Assembly: GCF_000970465.2 (NCBI RefSeq)
Contig: NZ_LAJE02000378.1
Coordinates: forward strand, 1 to 34,055
Source: Devosia insulae DS-56
Lineage (GTDB): Bacteria; Pseudomonadota; Alphaproteobacteria; Rhizobiales; Devosiaceae
Length of the DNA: 34,055 nt
Direction of reading: 5' to 3'
In this document: one piece after another, positions 8,012 to 15,914 of the stretch
Numbering within the stretch: the first letter of the stretch is position 1
Layout of the letters: every line of letters begins with the position of its first letter
Notes under the pieces: generated by a model
Databases searched by the model: none
What the model was told of the DNA's origin: nothing
The model's input: only the letters and a program-made list of their open reading frames with translations
Position numbers and translations under genes: made by a program

Positions 8012-9286
8012 TTACATCTGAGCTTCGACGGCGTCGGCCATAATGTTGGCCGCGTCCTGCGCAGTCATCTCAGGCGTGTTCACGAACTCGGTGATCGTGT
8101 CCATCATGGCACCGCGATACTTCTGCAGCACGGTCATGTTGTGCGCCATCGAGCGGACCAGCGTGCCGCCTTCGATCGAGGCCTTCAGCGACGCCTGGCT
8201 CTGCTGCTGGCAGACGTTGAAGCCATCAGCCAGATCGACGTCGAGACGTGCCGGGATCGAACCCTTGGTGATGTTGAAGACCTTCTGGAAGTCAGGCGAC
8301 AGGATGAGGCTGGCGAGCAGCTTCTGGCCTTCCTGGTAGTCGGGGTCGTTCTGCTTGAAGAACACCACCGAGTCCGAGTTCAGGATGAAGCCGTCACCGG
8401 CCCAGTCGGTCGGGGACTGGCCGCACAGGATGTCGCCGCCGGGCTCGTGGCCCACCGACTTGATCGCGCCCAGTTCCCAATCGCCCATGATGAAGAACAG
8501 CGCATCGCCGTTGACCATCATGTTGGAGGCGGTGTCGTAGTCACGGCCGGCGATCGCCGGATCCATGTACTTGGTGACCATCAGGCGCATCTGGTCGAAC
8601 GCCTTGATCATGCCTTCCGAACGGAGGGCTTCGACGTCGCCGTCGACAAAGGCCTTCTTGTAGAGCTCGAGATCCTGACCGTAGACGATGGTCTCGAACA
8701 CGGTGGCGTCGGACCAGTCAGCCGAGAGGTGCGCGAGGCAGATCTTGCCGGCGGCAATGGCCTTGTCGCAGGCAGCGTTGAAGTCGGCCCAGGTCTTGGG
8801 CAGCTCGGTGACGCCCGAGGCTTCCATGGCGGCCTTGTTGCCCCAGATCCAGTTGATCCGGTGGATGTTCATCGGGGCCGCGACCCACTTGCCTTCCGGC
8901 TTCATCACCGGCAGCAGTTCGGGGGCGACGACCTTGTCCCAGCCCTCGGCAGTCGCCAGCTCGTCCATGTCGGCGGTGCCGCCAGTGGCGTTCCACTCGG
9001 CGATTTCCGGGCCCTTCAGCTGCACCGCGGCGGGTGCGTTGCCGGCGACGACGTCGGCGCGGAGCTTGGCCAAGGTATTGGCGGTGTGACCGGCAATGGC
9101 GGTCTGCTCCCAGGTGCCGCCGGCTGCGGTGAACATCTCACCGAGCTTGGCAATGGAGGCAGCGTCGTTGCCGGATGCCCACTGGTGCAGCATCAGCACT
9201 TTGGGGGCGGCCATCGCGGTGCCCGAAAGCAGCGCGGCAGCAAGCATCGTGGTCGCGGCAGCCGCGACCTTGGTCGTGAAGGTCAT
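8012..9286 (-). CDS. Sugar ABC importer periplasmic binding protein, GtsA-like
   Basis: The periplasmic solute receptor of the CUT1 importer and first gene of the operon, 424 residues. ATG 9286 has GGGAGAG about 8 bases upstream. An earlier in-frame start would place a non-signal stretch in front. The signal peptide is MTFTTKVAAAATTMLAAALL and on to a cleavage site after TAMA. The mature N-terminus (LHQWASGNDAAS, then GGTWEQTAIAGHT) follows the pattern of glucose-binding GtsA/GltB proteins, which carry WWTSGGE and GGxW at the same places. This agrees with the GtsB-like permease. An aldohexose or aldopentose is the probable ligand; a growth or binding test would settle it. Confidence 0.9.
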   Translation of the reverse strand: MTFTTKVAAAATTMLAAALLSGTAMAAPKVLMLHQWASGNDAASIAKLGEMFTAAGGTWEQTAIAGHTANTLAKLRADVVAGNAPAAVQLKGPEIAEWNATGGTADMDELATAEGWDKVVAPELLPVMKPEGKWVAAPMNIHRINWIWGNKAAMEASGVTELPKTWADFNAACDKAIAAGKICLAHLSADWSDATVFETIVYGQDLELYKKAFVDGDVEALRSEGMIKAFDQMRLMVTKYMDPAIAGRDYDTASNMMVNGDALFFIMGDWELGAIKSVGHEPGGDILCGQSPTDWAGDGFILNSDSVVFFKQNDPDYQEGQKLLASLILSPDFQKVFNITKGSIPARLDVDLADGFNVCQQQSQASLKASIEGGTLVRSMAHNMTVLQKYRGAMMDTITEFVNTPEMTAQDAANIMADAVEAQM

Positions 9287-9396
9287 AATTGTCTCTCTCC
9301 CTTGAAAGCGCCCGTCCCCACTCCGGCTCTCCCTGCCGGCCCCTGTGGCTACTTGCGCTTTTCTCCCGGCGGTGCACATCCTCCTGCGCACCGTCG

Positions 9397-9420
9397 TATT
9401 AGTTCTATGGTGAACTTATT
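9397..9420. promoter_or_regulatory. Candidate operator between ROK regulator and sugar operon
   Basis: AGTTC (9401-9405) and GAACT (9412-9416) form an exact inverted repeat around six bases. Flanking A/T bases extend the symmetry to 7 of 9 positions per arm (TATTAGTTC versus AATAAGTTC). It lies in the 166-bp gap between the divergent ROK gene and the binding-protein gene, in the only A/T-rich patch there. ROK repressors usually bind such sites in their own divergent promoter. A second GC-rich inverted repeat (GGTGCA/TGCGCACC) is at 9371-9392. Confidence 0.5.
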
Positions 9421-9452
9421 CGGCTTGTCAACGCGCTTGGGGAGGGAGGAGC

Positions 9453-10652
9453 GTGAACCGGATCGAGCTCAAATCTCTACTTGCTGACAGCGCTTTAGCC
9501 ACACCGTCGGGGCGGATCGTGCGCGCCCTGAGCGAGCGTGGCGCGCTGAGCGCAACGCAGATCGCAAGGCTCACGGGGTTGGCCAAGTCCACGGTGTCAA
9601 CGGCCCTCACCGAGCTCAGGCGCTCGCAAATGGTTGTGGAAAGCGGCAGCGAATCCGCCGGCGGCGTCGGCCGGCCGGCGACCGCGCTGACGCTCAACCC
9701 GCGGGCCGGCACCTGCATCGGCATCCTGATCGGCTCGACCGAGATCCAGGTGATCCTCGCCGATGTCGCGCATACCGTGCTGTCGGACAAGACGATCAAT
9801 CTTGAGATCGACTATTCACCGCAAACCGCGATCCAGCACGTGCAGCGGCTGATCGCCGAAGCCTATGAGGGGCAGTGGCAGCGGCAGAACGGGCTGCTGG
9901 GCGTCGGTATCGCGGTGGGTGGGCCGGTCAATCCGGTGACCGGTACGGTGCTCCGGGCCGGTGGCATGCCGACCTGGGCCGGTGTCGATATGCGCGAGCT
10001 GTTCGGGCCGATTTTCCCAGACGTGCCGATCTTCTGCGACAACGAATCCAACTGCTCGGCCATTGCCGAGATGACCTGGGGCGCGGCGCGAGGGCACGAC
10101 GATTTCGTGGTCTATACGCTGGATCTCGGCATCGGCGGCGCCATCGTCGCCGGGGGCCGGGTGCTGCGCGGCATTGCCGGCGGCGCCGGCGAATTCGGTC
10201 ACGTGGTGATCGACCCGCAGGGGCCGCCCTGCCGCTGCGGCAACCGCGGCTGTATCGAGGTCTATGCCAGCTTTCGCGCGCCAATGGCCGAGGCCGAGCG
10301 GCATTTCGGGCGCGCCCTGCGGCTGACCGACGTGGTCGAGATGGCGCTCGGCGGCGATGCCTTGTGCCGCGCGCTGATCGCCCGGACCGGCGAAGCGGGC
10401 GGGCATGGCCTGGGGTTGATCGGCTCGGTGTTCAACCCGACACTGGTGGTGGTGAGCGGCCGGCTGGCCATGGCCGGCGACATCTTGATGAAACCGCTGG
10501 CCGAGAGCTTCGAGCGCTTCACGCTGGTCAAGCATGGGGACGTTCCCGACCTGGCCCGTACCATCCTCCGTCCCAGCCAGTTCTCCGACAACGGCGCCTG
10601 CATGGGGGCGGTCGGGCTGGTGCTGCGCCACCACGGACGGCTGGTGAACTAA
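9453..10652 (+). CDS. ROK-family transcriptional regulator (XylR/NagC type)
   Basis: A sugar-responsive DNA-binding regulator, 399 residues, starting at GTG 9453 behind a strong GGGAGGAG site. A winged helix-turn-helix occupies about 18-65 (ATQIARLTGLAKSTVSTALTEL). It is followed by the ROK sugar-kinase-like domain with GIAVGGPVNP, DNESNC and LGIGGAIVAGG. The structural zinc site is intact: His250, Cys260, Cys262 and Cys267 in PCRCGNRGC. It is transcribed divergently from the seven-gene sugar operon, so it most likely represses that operon and releases it on binding the imported sugar. The effector is inferred to be an aldose. Its stop codon lies in a 14-bp direct repeat described separately. 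Confidence 0.92.
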   Translation: MNRIELKSLLADSALATPSGRIVRALSERGALSATQIARLTGLAKSTVSTALTELRRSQMVVESGSESAGGVGRPATALTLNPRAGTCIGILIGSTEIQVILADVAHTVLSDKTINLEIDYSPQTAIQHVQRLIAEAYEGQWQRQNGLLGVGIAVGGPVNPVTGTVLRAGGMPTWAGVDMRELFGPIFPDVPIFCDNESNCSAIAEMTWGAARGHDDFVVYTLDLGIGGAIVAGGRVLRGIAGGAGEFGHVVIDPQGPPCRCGNRGCIEVYASFRAPMAEAERHFGRALRLTDVVEMALGGDALCRALIARTGEAGGHGLGLIGSVFNPTLVVVSGRLAMAGDILMKPLAESFERFTLVKHGDVPDLARTILRPSQFSDNGACMGAVGLVLRHHGRLVN

Positions 10653-10731
10653 CGCTGTCGTGGCTTTCCGCCCCCTCCCCTCCTAGCAGACGCGGTAGCG
10701 CCGAGGGGGCAGAGGGTTGGTGAACTAACGC
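10642..10731. repeat. Small palindromic insert flanked by a 14-bp direct repeat
   Basis: TGGTGAACTAACGC occurs at 10642-10655 and again at 10718-10731. The first copy includes the ROK stop codon. Between them are 62 bases with a C-rich block near 10672 and a G-rich block near 10704 that can pair, resembling the end motifs of the other intergenic elements. The simplest reading is a small element that inserted at the end of the ROK gene and duplicated its target. Nothing else is seen in the 152-bp gap to the next gene apart from the ribosome site at 10793. Confidence 0.5.
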
Positions 10732-10804
10732 GGCAATCTTACGCCTTGCTCCTCGCTACCGTCTCGAACACCCTCCCGCCTCTCTCGCAAAAAGGAGTCG
10801 CGGC

Positions 10805-11773
10805 ATGACCATCGCAATCATCGGAGGGACCGGCTTTCTCGGCACCGCCACGGCGAAACGGCTCAGGGAACGTGGCCATGACGTGCTGGTGGTGGCGCGC
10901 GGCCAGCACCAGGTGAAGCTGCCCGACGGCGTGCGGTTCGAGAAGGCCGATCGCATGGACGGCGAGACGCTGACGAAGCTGCTGAAGGATAATGGCGTCA
11001 CCGCCGTCATCGATATTTTCACCATCAGCCTGCGCAACACGCAGCCGGTGATCGAGGCGGCGGGCAAGGCCGGGGCACGCTATGTGCTGGTGAGTTCCAC
11101 CGACGTCTATTCGAACTATGGCGGACTGCTGAAGAAGGAAAGCCCGGCGATCCGACCGGATCCGGCCACCGAGGATTCGCCGCTGCGGACGTTGCGCTAC
11201 CCCTACCGGCAGAACGAGCGCCGACCCAAGGGGATCGAGGACGACCTGTTCGAGGAATATGACAAGATCCCGATCGAGGAGTTCGCCATGGCGGCCGGCG
11301 CGCCGCAGGCGACGGTGCTGCGGCTGCCGATGATCTTCGGGCCGGACGACAAGCAGCATCGCTTCGCCTGGGCGATCAAGGGCGCCAAGGCGGGCGAACC
11401 GTTCCGGCTGGACCGGCGCGGCGCGGGCTGGCTCAACTCCTACGCCTATATCGACGACGTGGCCGAAGCGCTGGCGCTGGCGGCCACCCTGCCCGAGGCC
11501 GAGGGCCGGGTGTACAACGTGGCGCAGCCGTTCGTCCGCACCCAGGCCGACTGGGCCCGCACCGTGCTGACGCTGATGGGGGTCGACAGCGAGATCGTGC
11601 TGGTCGATGCCGAGGCCGGCGGGGTGCTCGCCGACCGTGCCGACAGCAGCGACCTCAGCTATCCGCTGACGCTGGATTCCGCTCGTATTCGCGCCGAACT
11701 CGGCTACACTGAGATCGTTCCCGAAGAGCAGGCGCTGCGCCGCACCATCGAGTGGGAGCTTAGCCAGGGCTAG
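10805..11773 (+). CDS. NAD-dependent epimerase/dehydratase (atypical extended SDR)
   Basis: A 322-residue Rossmann-fold protein, started by ATG 10805 behind AGGAG. The NAD(P) motif IGGTGFLGTA lies at about 6-15. The SSTDVYSNYGG segment occupies the place of the catalytic Ser/Thr region. I do not see a clear YxxxK in the usual spot, so it may be an isomerase-like or non-catalytic member, as in the plant CSP41/isoflavone reductase-like branch of extended SDRs. The later segments NSYAYIDDVAEAL and YNVAQP are typical nucleotide-sugar or substrate-domain motifs. It is downstream of the ROK gene in the same direction, so it may belong to sugar metabolism, but it has its own ribosome site and a 152-bp gap. 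Confidence 0.75.
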   Translation: MTIAIIGGTGFLGTATAKRLRERGHDVLVVARGQHQVKLPDGVRFEKADRMDGETLTKLLKDNGVTAVIDIFTISLRNTQPVIEAAGKAGARYVLVSSTDVYSNYGGLLKKESPAIRPDPATEDSPLRTLRYPYRQNERRPKGIEDDLFEEYDKIPIEEFAMAAGAPQATVLRLPMIFGPDDKQHRFAWAIKGAKAGEPFRLDRRGAGWLNSYAYIDDVAEALALAATLPEAEGRVYNVAQPFVRTQADWARTVLTLMGVDSEIVLVDAEAGGVLADRADSSDLSYPLTLDSARIRAELGYTEIVPEEQALRRTIEWELSQG

Positions 11774-11837
11774 CTTCCACCACACGAGGATCAGCCGGGG
11801 CATAATCTGGGGTGGGATTGACTCGGGCGCGCGCTAC

Positions 11838-11852
11838 TTTAGTGTCACTAAA
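11838..11852. promoter_or_regulatory. Perfect 15-bp palindrome, candidate operator of the peptide-importer operon
   Basis: TTTAGTG and CACTAAA form perfect 7-bp arms around one central T. The site ends 15 bases before the GTG of the XRE-cupin regulator and lies where the core promoter should be. A TTGACT at 11818-11823 could be its -35 box, with a poor -10 inside the palindrome. Such regulators normally control their own operon, so this is the probable binding site. Confidence 0.6.
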
Positions 11853-11867
11853 ATCGCGAGGGCGCCT

Positions 11868-12476
11868 GTGCCAGTCTTGAAATTTGAAAAGCGTTCCGAT
11901 CCGGTCGACCAACCGACCCCGATCGACCCCAGCCTTGGGCAGCGTCTGCGCGACCGCCGCAAGGAACTGGGCAAGACGCAGCAGCAGGTGGCCGAAGAGG
12001 CGTCGCTGACCGTCGGCTTCATCTCGCAGATCGAGCGCGGCATCTCCACGCCGTCGCTGGCGTCGCTCTACAATGTGGCGAAGGCGCTCGAAAGCACGGT
12101 GGACCAGTTCGTGTCCGCCGCCCCGGCACGCCAGCACAGCGTGGTCAGCCATTCCGGCCAGCGCCAGACCTACAAGGTCGGTGGCACCTCGCGCTTTTAT
12201 GAATTCCTCGAGCGCGGCTTTCCCGACGCCAAGCTCAATGCCTGCCTGTCGCACGTGCCGCCAGGCCATGCCTCGGAGATGATGAGCCACGAGGGCGAGG
12301 ACTTCGTCTATCTGGTTTCGGGCGAGATGCTCTACGAGGTCGACGGCGTCGAGTACCGCCTCGGGCCTGGCGATACGCTGCATTTCGACAGCCGCCGGCC
12401 GCATCGCGGCACCAATATCGGCATCGGCACGGCGCTCGAGCTCTGGGTCGGGACCATGCAGCTGTTCCCCGAATGA
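11868..12476 (+). CDS. XRE-family regulator with C-terminal cupin domain
   Basis: A DNA-binding regulator of 202 residues. GTG 11868 follows GAGGG at a spacing of about six. A Cro/C1-type helix-turn-helix occupies about 25-80 (KTQQQVAEEASLTVGFISQ, then RGISTPSLASLYNVAKAL). A small beta-barrel cupin domain follows at about 125-197 (HEGEDFVYLVSGEM, GDTLHFDSRRPH), which is expected to bind the effector. The N-terminal 20 residues are a charged extension. It heads an operon with a GAF protein and a Dpp-type importer, so it probably senses the transported compound or a product. The ATGA at its end overlaps the next gene. Confidence 0.92.
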   Translation: MPVLKFEKRSDPVDQPTPIDPSLGQRLRDRRKELGKTQQQVAEEASLTVGFISQIERGISTPSLASLYNVAKALESTVDQFVSAAPARQHSVVSHSGQRQTYKVGGTSRFYEFLERGFPDAKLNACLSHVPPGHASEMMSHEGEDFVYLVSGEMLYEVDGVEYRLGPGDTLHFDSRRPHRGTNIGIGTALELWVGTMQLFPE

Positions 12477-12967
12477 CCGTGCTCGACCCCACCGTCGCCC
12501 AGAAGCTCGGCACCGCTTTGGCGGCCGGCCCGACACAGCTGTTCGCCGTGCTGTCGGAGCTGTTCACCGCCGTGCCGGGCGTGCGCACCGCAACCTTCAT
12601 CGCGACGGCGCCGGACAAGTCGGTGACGCACCGCATCGGTACGTCCAACCCGGTCGATTTCCCGGTCGGCAATGTCGACCCGGTGGGCGACGACGTGTGG
12701 AACAACACCATCCTCGGCGAGAAGAAGCCGGTTATCGGCGACAGCGTCGCCGGCATGGCCGCCTTCCTGCCCGAGACCGACGGGCTCGTCGCCATGGGCT
12801 ATGGCGCCTGCTCGTGCTTTCCGATCGTGATTGCGGGTGAAACCCGCGGCGTGGTGGCGCTGCTCGGCGATGCCGGCATCTTCACCCGGGCCGTGCTGGC
12901 CCAGATCGACACCCTTCTACCTATCGCTGCGCTGACCTTCAGCTTCGAGGGAATTAGCGAGAGATGA
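12473..12967 (+). CDS. GAF-domain-like small protein coupled to the peptide importer
   Basis: A 164-residue soluble protein that overlaps the regulator by ATGA and is therefore translationally coupled. The segment about 105-140 (GYGACSCFPIVIAGETRGVV) has the look of the central strands of a GAF domain, and the N-terminal helical part suits that fold. No enzymatic motif or DNA-binding domain is visible. A Cys-x-Cys pair (113 and 115) might bind a metal or respond to redox, but this is speculation. Lying between the regulator and the importer, it may be a ligand sensor or accessory factor for the same substrate. Its stop overlaps an ATG (12964) that is not the preferred start of the next gene. 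Confidence 0.7.
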   Translation: MTVLDPTVAQKLGTALAAGPTQLFAVLSELFTAVPGVRTATFIATAPDKSVTHRIGTSNPVDFPVGNVDPVGDDVWNNTILGEKKPVIGDSVAGMAAFLPETDGLVAMGYGACSCFPIVIAGETRGVVALLGDAGIFTRAVLAQIDTLLPIAALTFSFEGISER

Positions 12968-13029
12968 CGCCTACGACGACAACCGGCCTCATCAGCCGGA
13001 GACTAACGCCTTCAACCAGGGAGACTGTC

Positions 13030-14640
13030 ATGCGTTTGTTCAAGACGCTTATGGCGGTTGCCGTCGGCGCGGTGATGACCGCGTCCGGAGCGATCGCCGA
13101 AACGCCCAAGAATACCCTCGTCATCGCCGATGCGATCGACGACATCATCACGCTCGATCCGGCCGAAGTGTCGGAAGTCGGTGGCGTGCTCGCCAGCCAG
13201 CAGATCTACCAGCCGCTGGTCAGCTTCGACCCGGCCGACCCGACCAAGATCACCGGCGTACTCGCCGAAAGCTGGACGGTGTCGGAAGACGGCAAGACCT
13301 TCACCTTCAAGATGAACCCGAACGCCAAGTTCGCTTCGGGCAATCCGGTGACGGCGGCCGACGCCGAATATTCGATCCGTCGCGTCATCCTGATCGACAG
13401 CCGCATCAGCTTCATCTTCGCCCAGTTCGGCCTGACCAAGGAGAACGTCGAAGCGAAGGTGAAGGCGCTCGACGCGTCGACCCTGCAGTTCGAAGTCGAC
13501 CAGAAATATGCGCCGAGCTTCGTGCTCTACGTGCTGTCGTCGTTCACCGGCGGCATCGTCGACTCGACCATCGTCAAACAGCATGAGGGCAAGCTCGCCG
13601 ATGGCGGCAACGACTACGGCAACGCCTGGCTGAAGTCCGAGAACTCGGCCGGCTCGGGCCCCTATGTGCTGACCAAGTGGGACCCCAAGGTTTCGATCCT
13701 GCTCAGCCGCAACGAAAACTACTGGGGCACCGCTCCGGGCGTCGATCGCGTGTTCCTGCAGCACATGCCGGAATCGGCGACGCAGCGCCTGGCGCTCGAA
13801 AAGGGCGATATCGATATCGCCAACAAGCTCGGGCCCGACGATATCGGCGCGGTCTCGGCCAACCCCGACGTGCAGATCCTCGAGGGCGTCTCCTCGACGA
13901 TGTACTATTTCGGCCTCAACGTGCGTAATGCAGCGCTGAGTAACCCCAAGGTCGTCGAAGCCATCAAGTATGGTGTCGATTACCAGGGCATCGCCGACAC
14001 CATCGGCAAGGGCACCATCAAGGTGCACCAGACCATGATCCCGGACGGGTTCCTGGGCGGCGGCATCAACTACAACCCCTACTCGCTCGATATCGAGAAG
14101 GCCAAGGCGCTGATCGCCGAGTCCGGCGTCGCAACGCCGATCAAGCTCGCGACCGTGGTCTGGAATGTGCCGCCCTACCCTGACTACGCACAGGCCGTGC
14201 AGGCCACGCTCAGCCAGATCGGCGTCGATCTCGACCTGCAGGTGGTGGATGGCGGCCCGTGGCTCGACCGCTATCGCTCGCACGATCTCGACATCTGGTT
14301 CGGCCTGTGGGGCCCGGACTATCCCGATCCGCATTCCAACGCCAAGGCGTTCGGCAACCACGATGCGACCGATCCGGATGGCACCAAGGGCAACCTCGCC
14401 GACCGCTTCGGCTGGGATTCGGGCAAGGTTTCCGAGCTGGTGAACCAGGCCGTGCAGGAGCAGGATGTCGAAAAGCGCAAGGCGCTCTACGACGAGGCCC
14501 AGCGCCTGCACACCGACACCTCGCCATTCGTGTTCATGTTCCAGGACAGCCGCAAGGTTGCCATGCGCAAGAACGTCACGGGCGTGGTGCTCGGCATCAC
14601 CTTCTCCGACGACCGCTATGGCGCGGTGACCAAGGAATAA
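13030..14640 (+). CDS. Peptide/nickel-type ABC importer binding protein (SBP family 5)
   Basis: The periplasmic receptor of a Dpp/Opp-type importer, 536 residues, the usual length. ATG 13030 has AGGGAG upstream and opens a signal peptide cleaved after about residue 23 (SGAIA). An earlier ATG (12964) would add 22 non-signal residues. Family features include LDPAEVSEVGG near the N-terminus, the YQPLV segment, LAESWTVSEDGKTFTFKMN, NSAGSGPYVLTKW and a C-terminal WGPDYPDPHSNAKAF. This class carries di- or oligopeptides, but also opines, sugars and other amines, so the ligand is open. The regulator and GAF gene are upstream, and the two permeases and two ATPases follow. Confidence 0.92.
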   Translation: MRLFKTLMAVAVGAVMTASGAIAETPKNTLVIADAIDDIITLDPAEVSEVGGVLASQQIYQPLVSFDPADPTKITGVLAESWTVSEDGKTFTFKMNPNAKFASGNPVTAADAEYSIRRVILIDSRISFIFAQFGLTKENVEAKVKALDASTLQFEVDQKYAPSFVLYVLSSFTGGIVDSTIVKQHEGKLADGGNDYGNAWLKSENSAGSGPYVLTKWDPKVSILLSRNENYWGTAPGVDRVFLQHMPESATQRLALEKGDIDIANKLGPDDIGAVSANPDVQILEGVSSTMYYFGLNVRNAALSNPKVVEAIKYGVDYQGIADTIGKGTIKVHQTMIPDGFLGGGINYNPYSLDIEKAKALIAESGVATPIKLATVVWNVPPYPDYAQAVQATLSQIGVDLDLQVVDGGPWLDRYRSHDLDIWFGLWGPDYPDPHSNAKAFGNHDATDPDGTKGNLADRFGWDSGKVSELVNQAVQEQDVEKRKALYDEAQRLHTDTSPFVFMFQDSRKVAMRKNVTGVVLGITFSDDRYGAVTKE

Positions 14641-14646
14641 ACTGAC

Positions 14647-14675
14647 GTGAGGCCGGGGTACCCCTCCGGCCTCAC
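14647..14675 (+). promoter_or_regulatory. Hairpin after the peptide-binding-protein gene
   Basis: GTGAGGCCGG (14647-14656) and CCGGCCTCAC (14666-14675) form a perfect 10-bp stem with a nine-base loop, starting seven bases after the stop codon. There is no T run, so it probably protects or attenuates the transcript rather than ends it. It helps to give more binding protein than permease. A repeat element follows directly. Confidence 0.65.
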
Positions 14676-14683
14676 CGCCTCTT

Positions 14684-14837
14684 GCCTTCTCCCCCTGTCC
14701 GAGAAGGTGGCGCGAAGCGCCGGATGAGGGGGCTGCAACCAAGGGTTGCAGCCTGGAGCGCAAGCGACGGGCGACCAGTCCGCGGAGACAACCCCTCATC
14801 CGCCCTTCGGGCACCTTCTCCCACAAGGGGAGAAGGC
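14684..14837. repeat. 154-bp palindromic intergenic element of Rhizobiales type
   Basis: The ends GCCTTCTCCCC (14684-14694) and GGGGAGAAGGC (14827-14837) are perfect 11-bp inverted copies. The internal segments GGATGAGGGG and CCCCTCATCC also pair, as do AAGGTGGC-like and CACCTT stretches, so almost the whole element can fold as one long hairpin. The pattern of CCTTCTCCCC, GAGAAGGTG and CCCCTCATCC is a very common intergenic palindrome in Rhizobiales. It sits between the binding-protein gene and the first permease. Confidence 0.75.
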
Positions 14838-14873
14838 GACGCCCGAAACAATGAAGTCAAAGGCCTGCATCGC

Positions 14874-15914
14874 TTGAGCGCATCCAAACCCCTCCGCCTG
14901 TTCATCGATATCGGCTCGTGGCTGATCACCGTGGCGATCACGCTCGTTGGCCTCGCTGCCCTCACCTTCTTCATCGGTCGCGTGCTGCCGATCGATCCGG
15001 TGCTGTCGATCGTGGGCGAGAAGGCGACGCCGGAGGTGTACCAGAAGGTTTATCTCGAGCTCGGGCTCGACAAGCCGATCTGGCAACAATTCATCGAATA
15101 TCTCGGGAAGCTCCTGCGCGGCGACTTCGGGACCTCGTTCTCGACCTCCCGGCCGGTTCTGACCGACCTCTTGAATTTCTTCCCCGCGACGCTCGAGCTT
15201 TCCACCATCGGGCTGATCATCGGCGTCGTGCTGGGCGTCCCGATGGGCGTTGCTTCGGCCTATTGGCATGAGAAGTGGCCCGACCACCTGCTGCGCGTCG
15301 TCGGCCTCGTCGGCTATTCGGTGCCGGTGTTCTGGCTCGGCCTCGTCGGCCTGTTCGTCTTTTACTACCTGCTCGGCTGGGTCTCGGGCCCGGGCCAGCT
15401 CGATGTGTTCTTTGTCGGCGTGGTCGACCGCATCACCGGCTCGATCCTGATCGACAGCGCTATCGCCGGTGAGTGGGAGATCTTCTTCAACGCCATCAGC
15501 CACATGATCCTGCCGGCGCTGCTGCTCGGCTATTACAGCCTCGCCTACATCTCGCGCATGACGCGCTCGGTGATGCTCGACCAGTTGAGCCGCGAGTATG
15601 TGCTGACTGCCCGGCTGAAGGGCGCCAGCGAGTTTCGCGCCGTGGCCGGACATGCGCTGCGCAACGCGGCGATCCCGCTCGTCACTGTCATCGCGCTGAG
15701 CTATGGCGGGCTGCTCGAGGGCTCGGTGCTGATCGAGACGATCTTCTCGTGGCCCGGCATCGGCAACTACATCTATTCGTCGCTGTTCGCCGCCGACATG
15801 AACGCCGTGCTGGGTGGCACGCTCTTGGTCGGGATGGTGTTCATCCTTCTCAACATGCTGAGCGACGTGCTGTACCGGGCACTCGATCCGCGCTCACGGG
15901 AGTTCGCCAAATGA
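14874..15914 (+). CDS. Dpp/Opp-type ABC importer permease, DppB-like
   Basis: Inner-membrane subunit of the peptide-type importer, about 346 residues with six helices. The frame is open upstream to an ATG at 14682, but those residues translate the intergenic palindrome and have no family likeness. TTG 14874 gives an N-terminus that leads straight into the first helix (LRLFIDIGSWLITVAITLVG). Only a weak AAAGG precedes it. Typical motifs are PIDPV, LGLDKPIWQQFIEYL, GDFGTSFST, the EAA loop YVLTARLKGASEFR and the C-terminal EGSVLIETIFSWPGIG. A mini-frame of eight codons (14851-14877) stops across this TTG. The stop overlaps the next ATG. Confidence 0.88.
   Translation: MSASKPLRLFIDIGSWLITVAITLVGLAALTFFIGRVLPIDPVLSIVGEKATPEVYQKVYLELGLDKPIWQQFIEYLGKLLRGDFGTSFSTSRPVLTDLLNFFPATLELSTIGLIIGVVLGVPMGVASAYWHEKWPDHLLRVVGLVGYSVPVFWLGLVGLFVFYYLLGWVSGPGQLDVFFVGVVDRITGSILIDSAIAGEWEIFFNAISHMILPALLLGYYSLAYISRMTRSVMLDQLSREYVLTARLKGASEFRAVAGHALRNAAIPLVTVIALSYGGLLEGSVLIETIFSWPGIGNYIYSSLFAADMNAVLGGTLLVGMVFILLNMLSDVLYRALDPRSREFAK

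Noticed and set aside
6935-9487. Long open frame of about 850 codons on the plus strand
   Set aside because: It lies opposite the importer genes, has no domain or compositional likeness to a protein family, and is His/Arg/Asp-rich as expected for the complement of high-GC coding sequence.
12964-13029. Upstream ATG for the peptide-binding protein, overlapping the GAF stop as ATGA
   Set aside because: It would bury the signal peptide behind 22 residues; ATG 13030 has AGGGAG and starts the signal peptide.
13012-14826. Open frame of about 604 codons on the minus strand
   Set aside because: It is opposite the peptide-binding protein and the palindromic element; no start signal or family match. 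It is a GC-driven shadow.
14682-14873. N-terminal extension of the DppB-like permease from ATG 14682
   Set aside because: It translates the 154-bp intergenic palindrome and has no family likeness; TTG 14874 gives the normal permease N-terminus.
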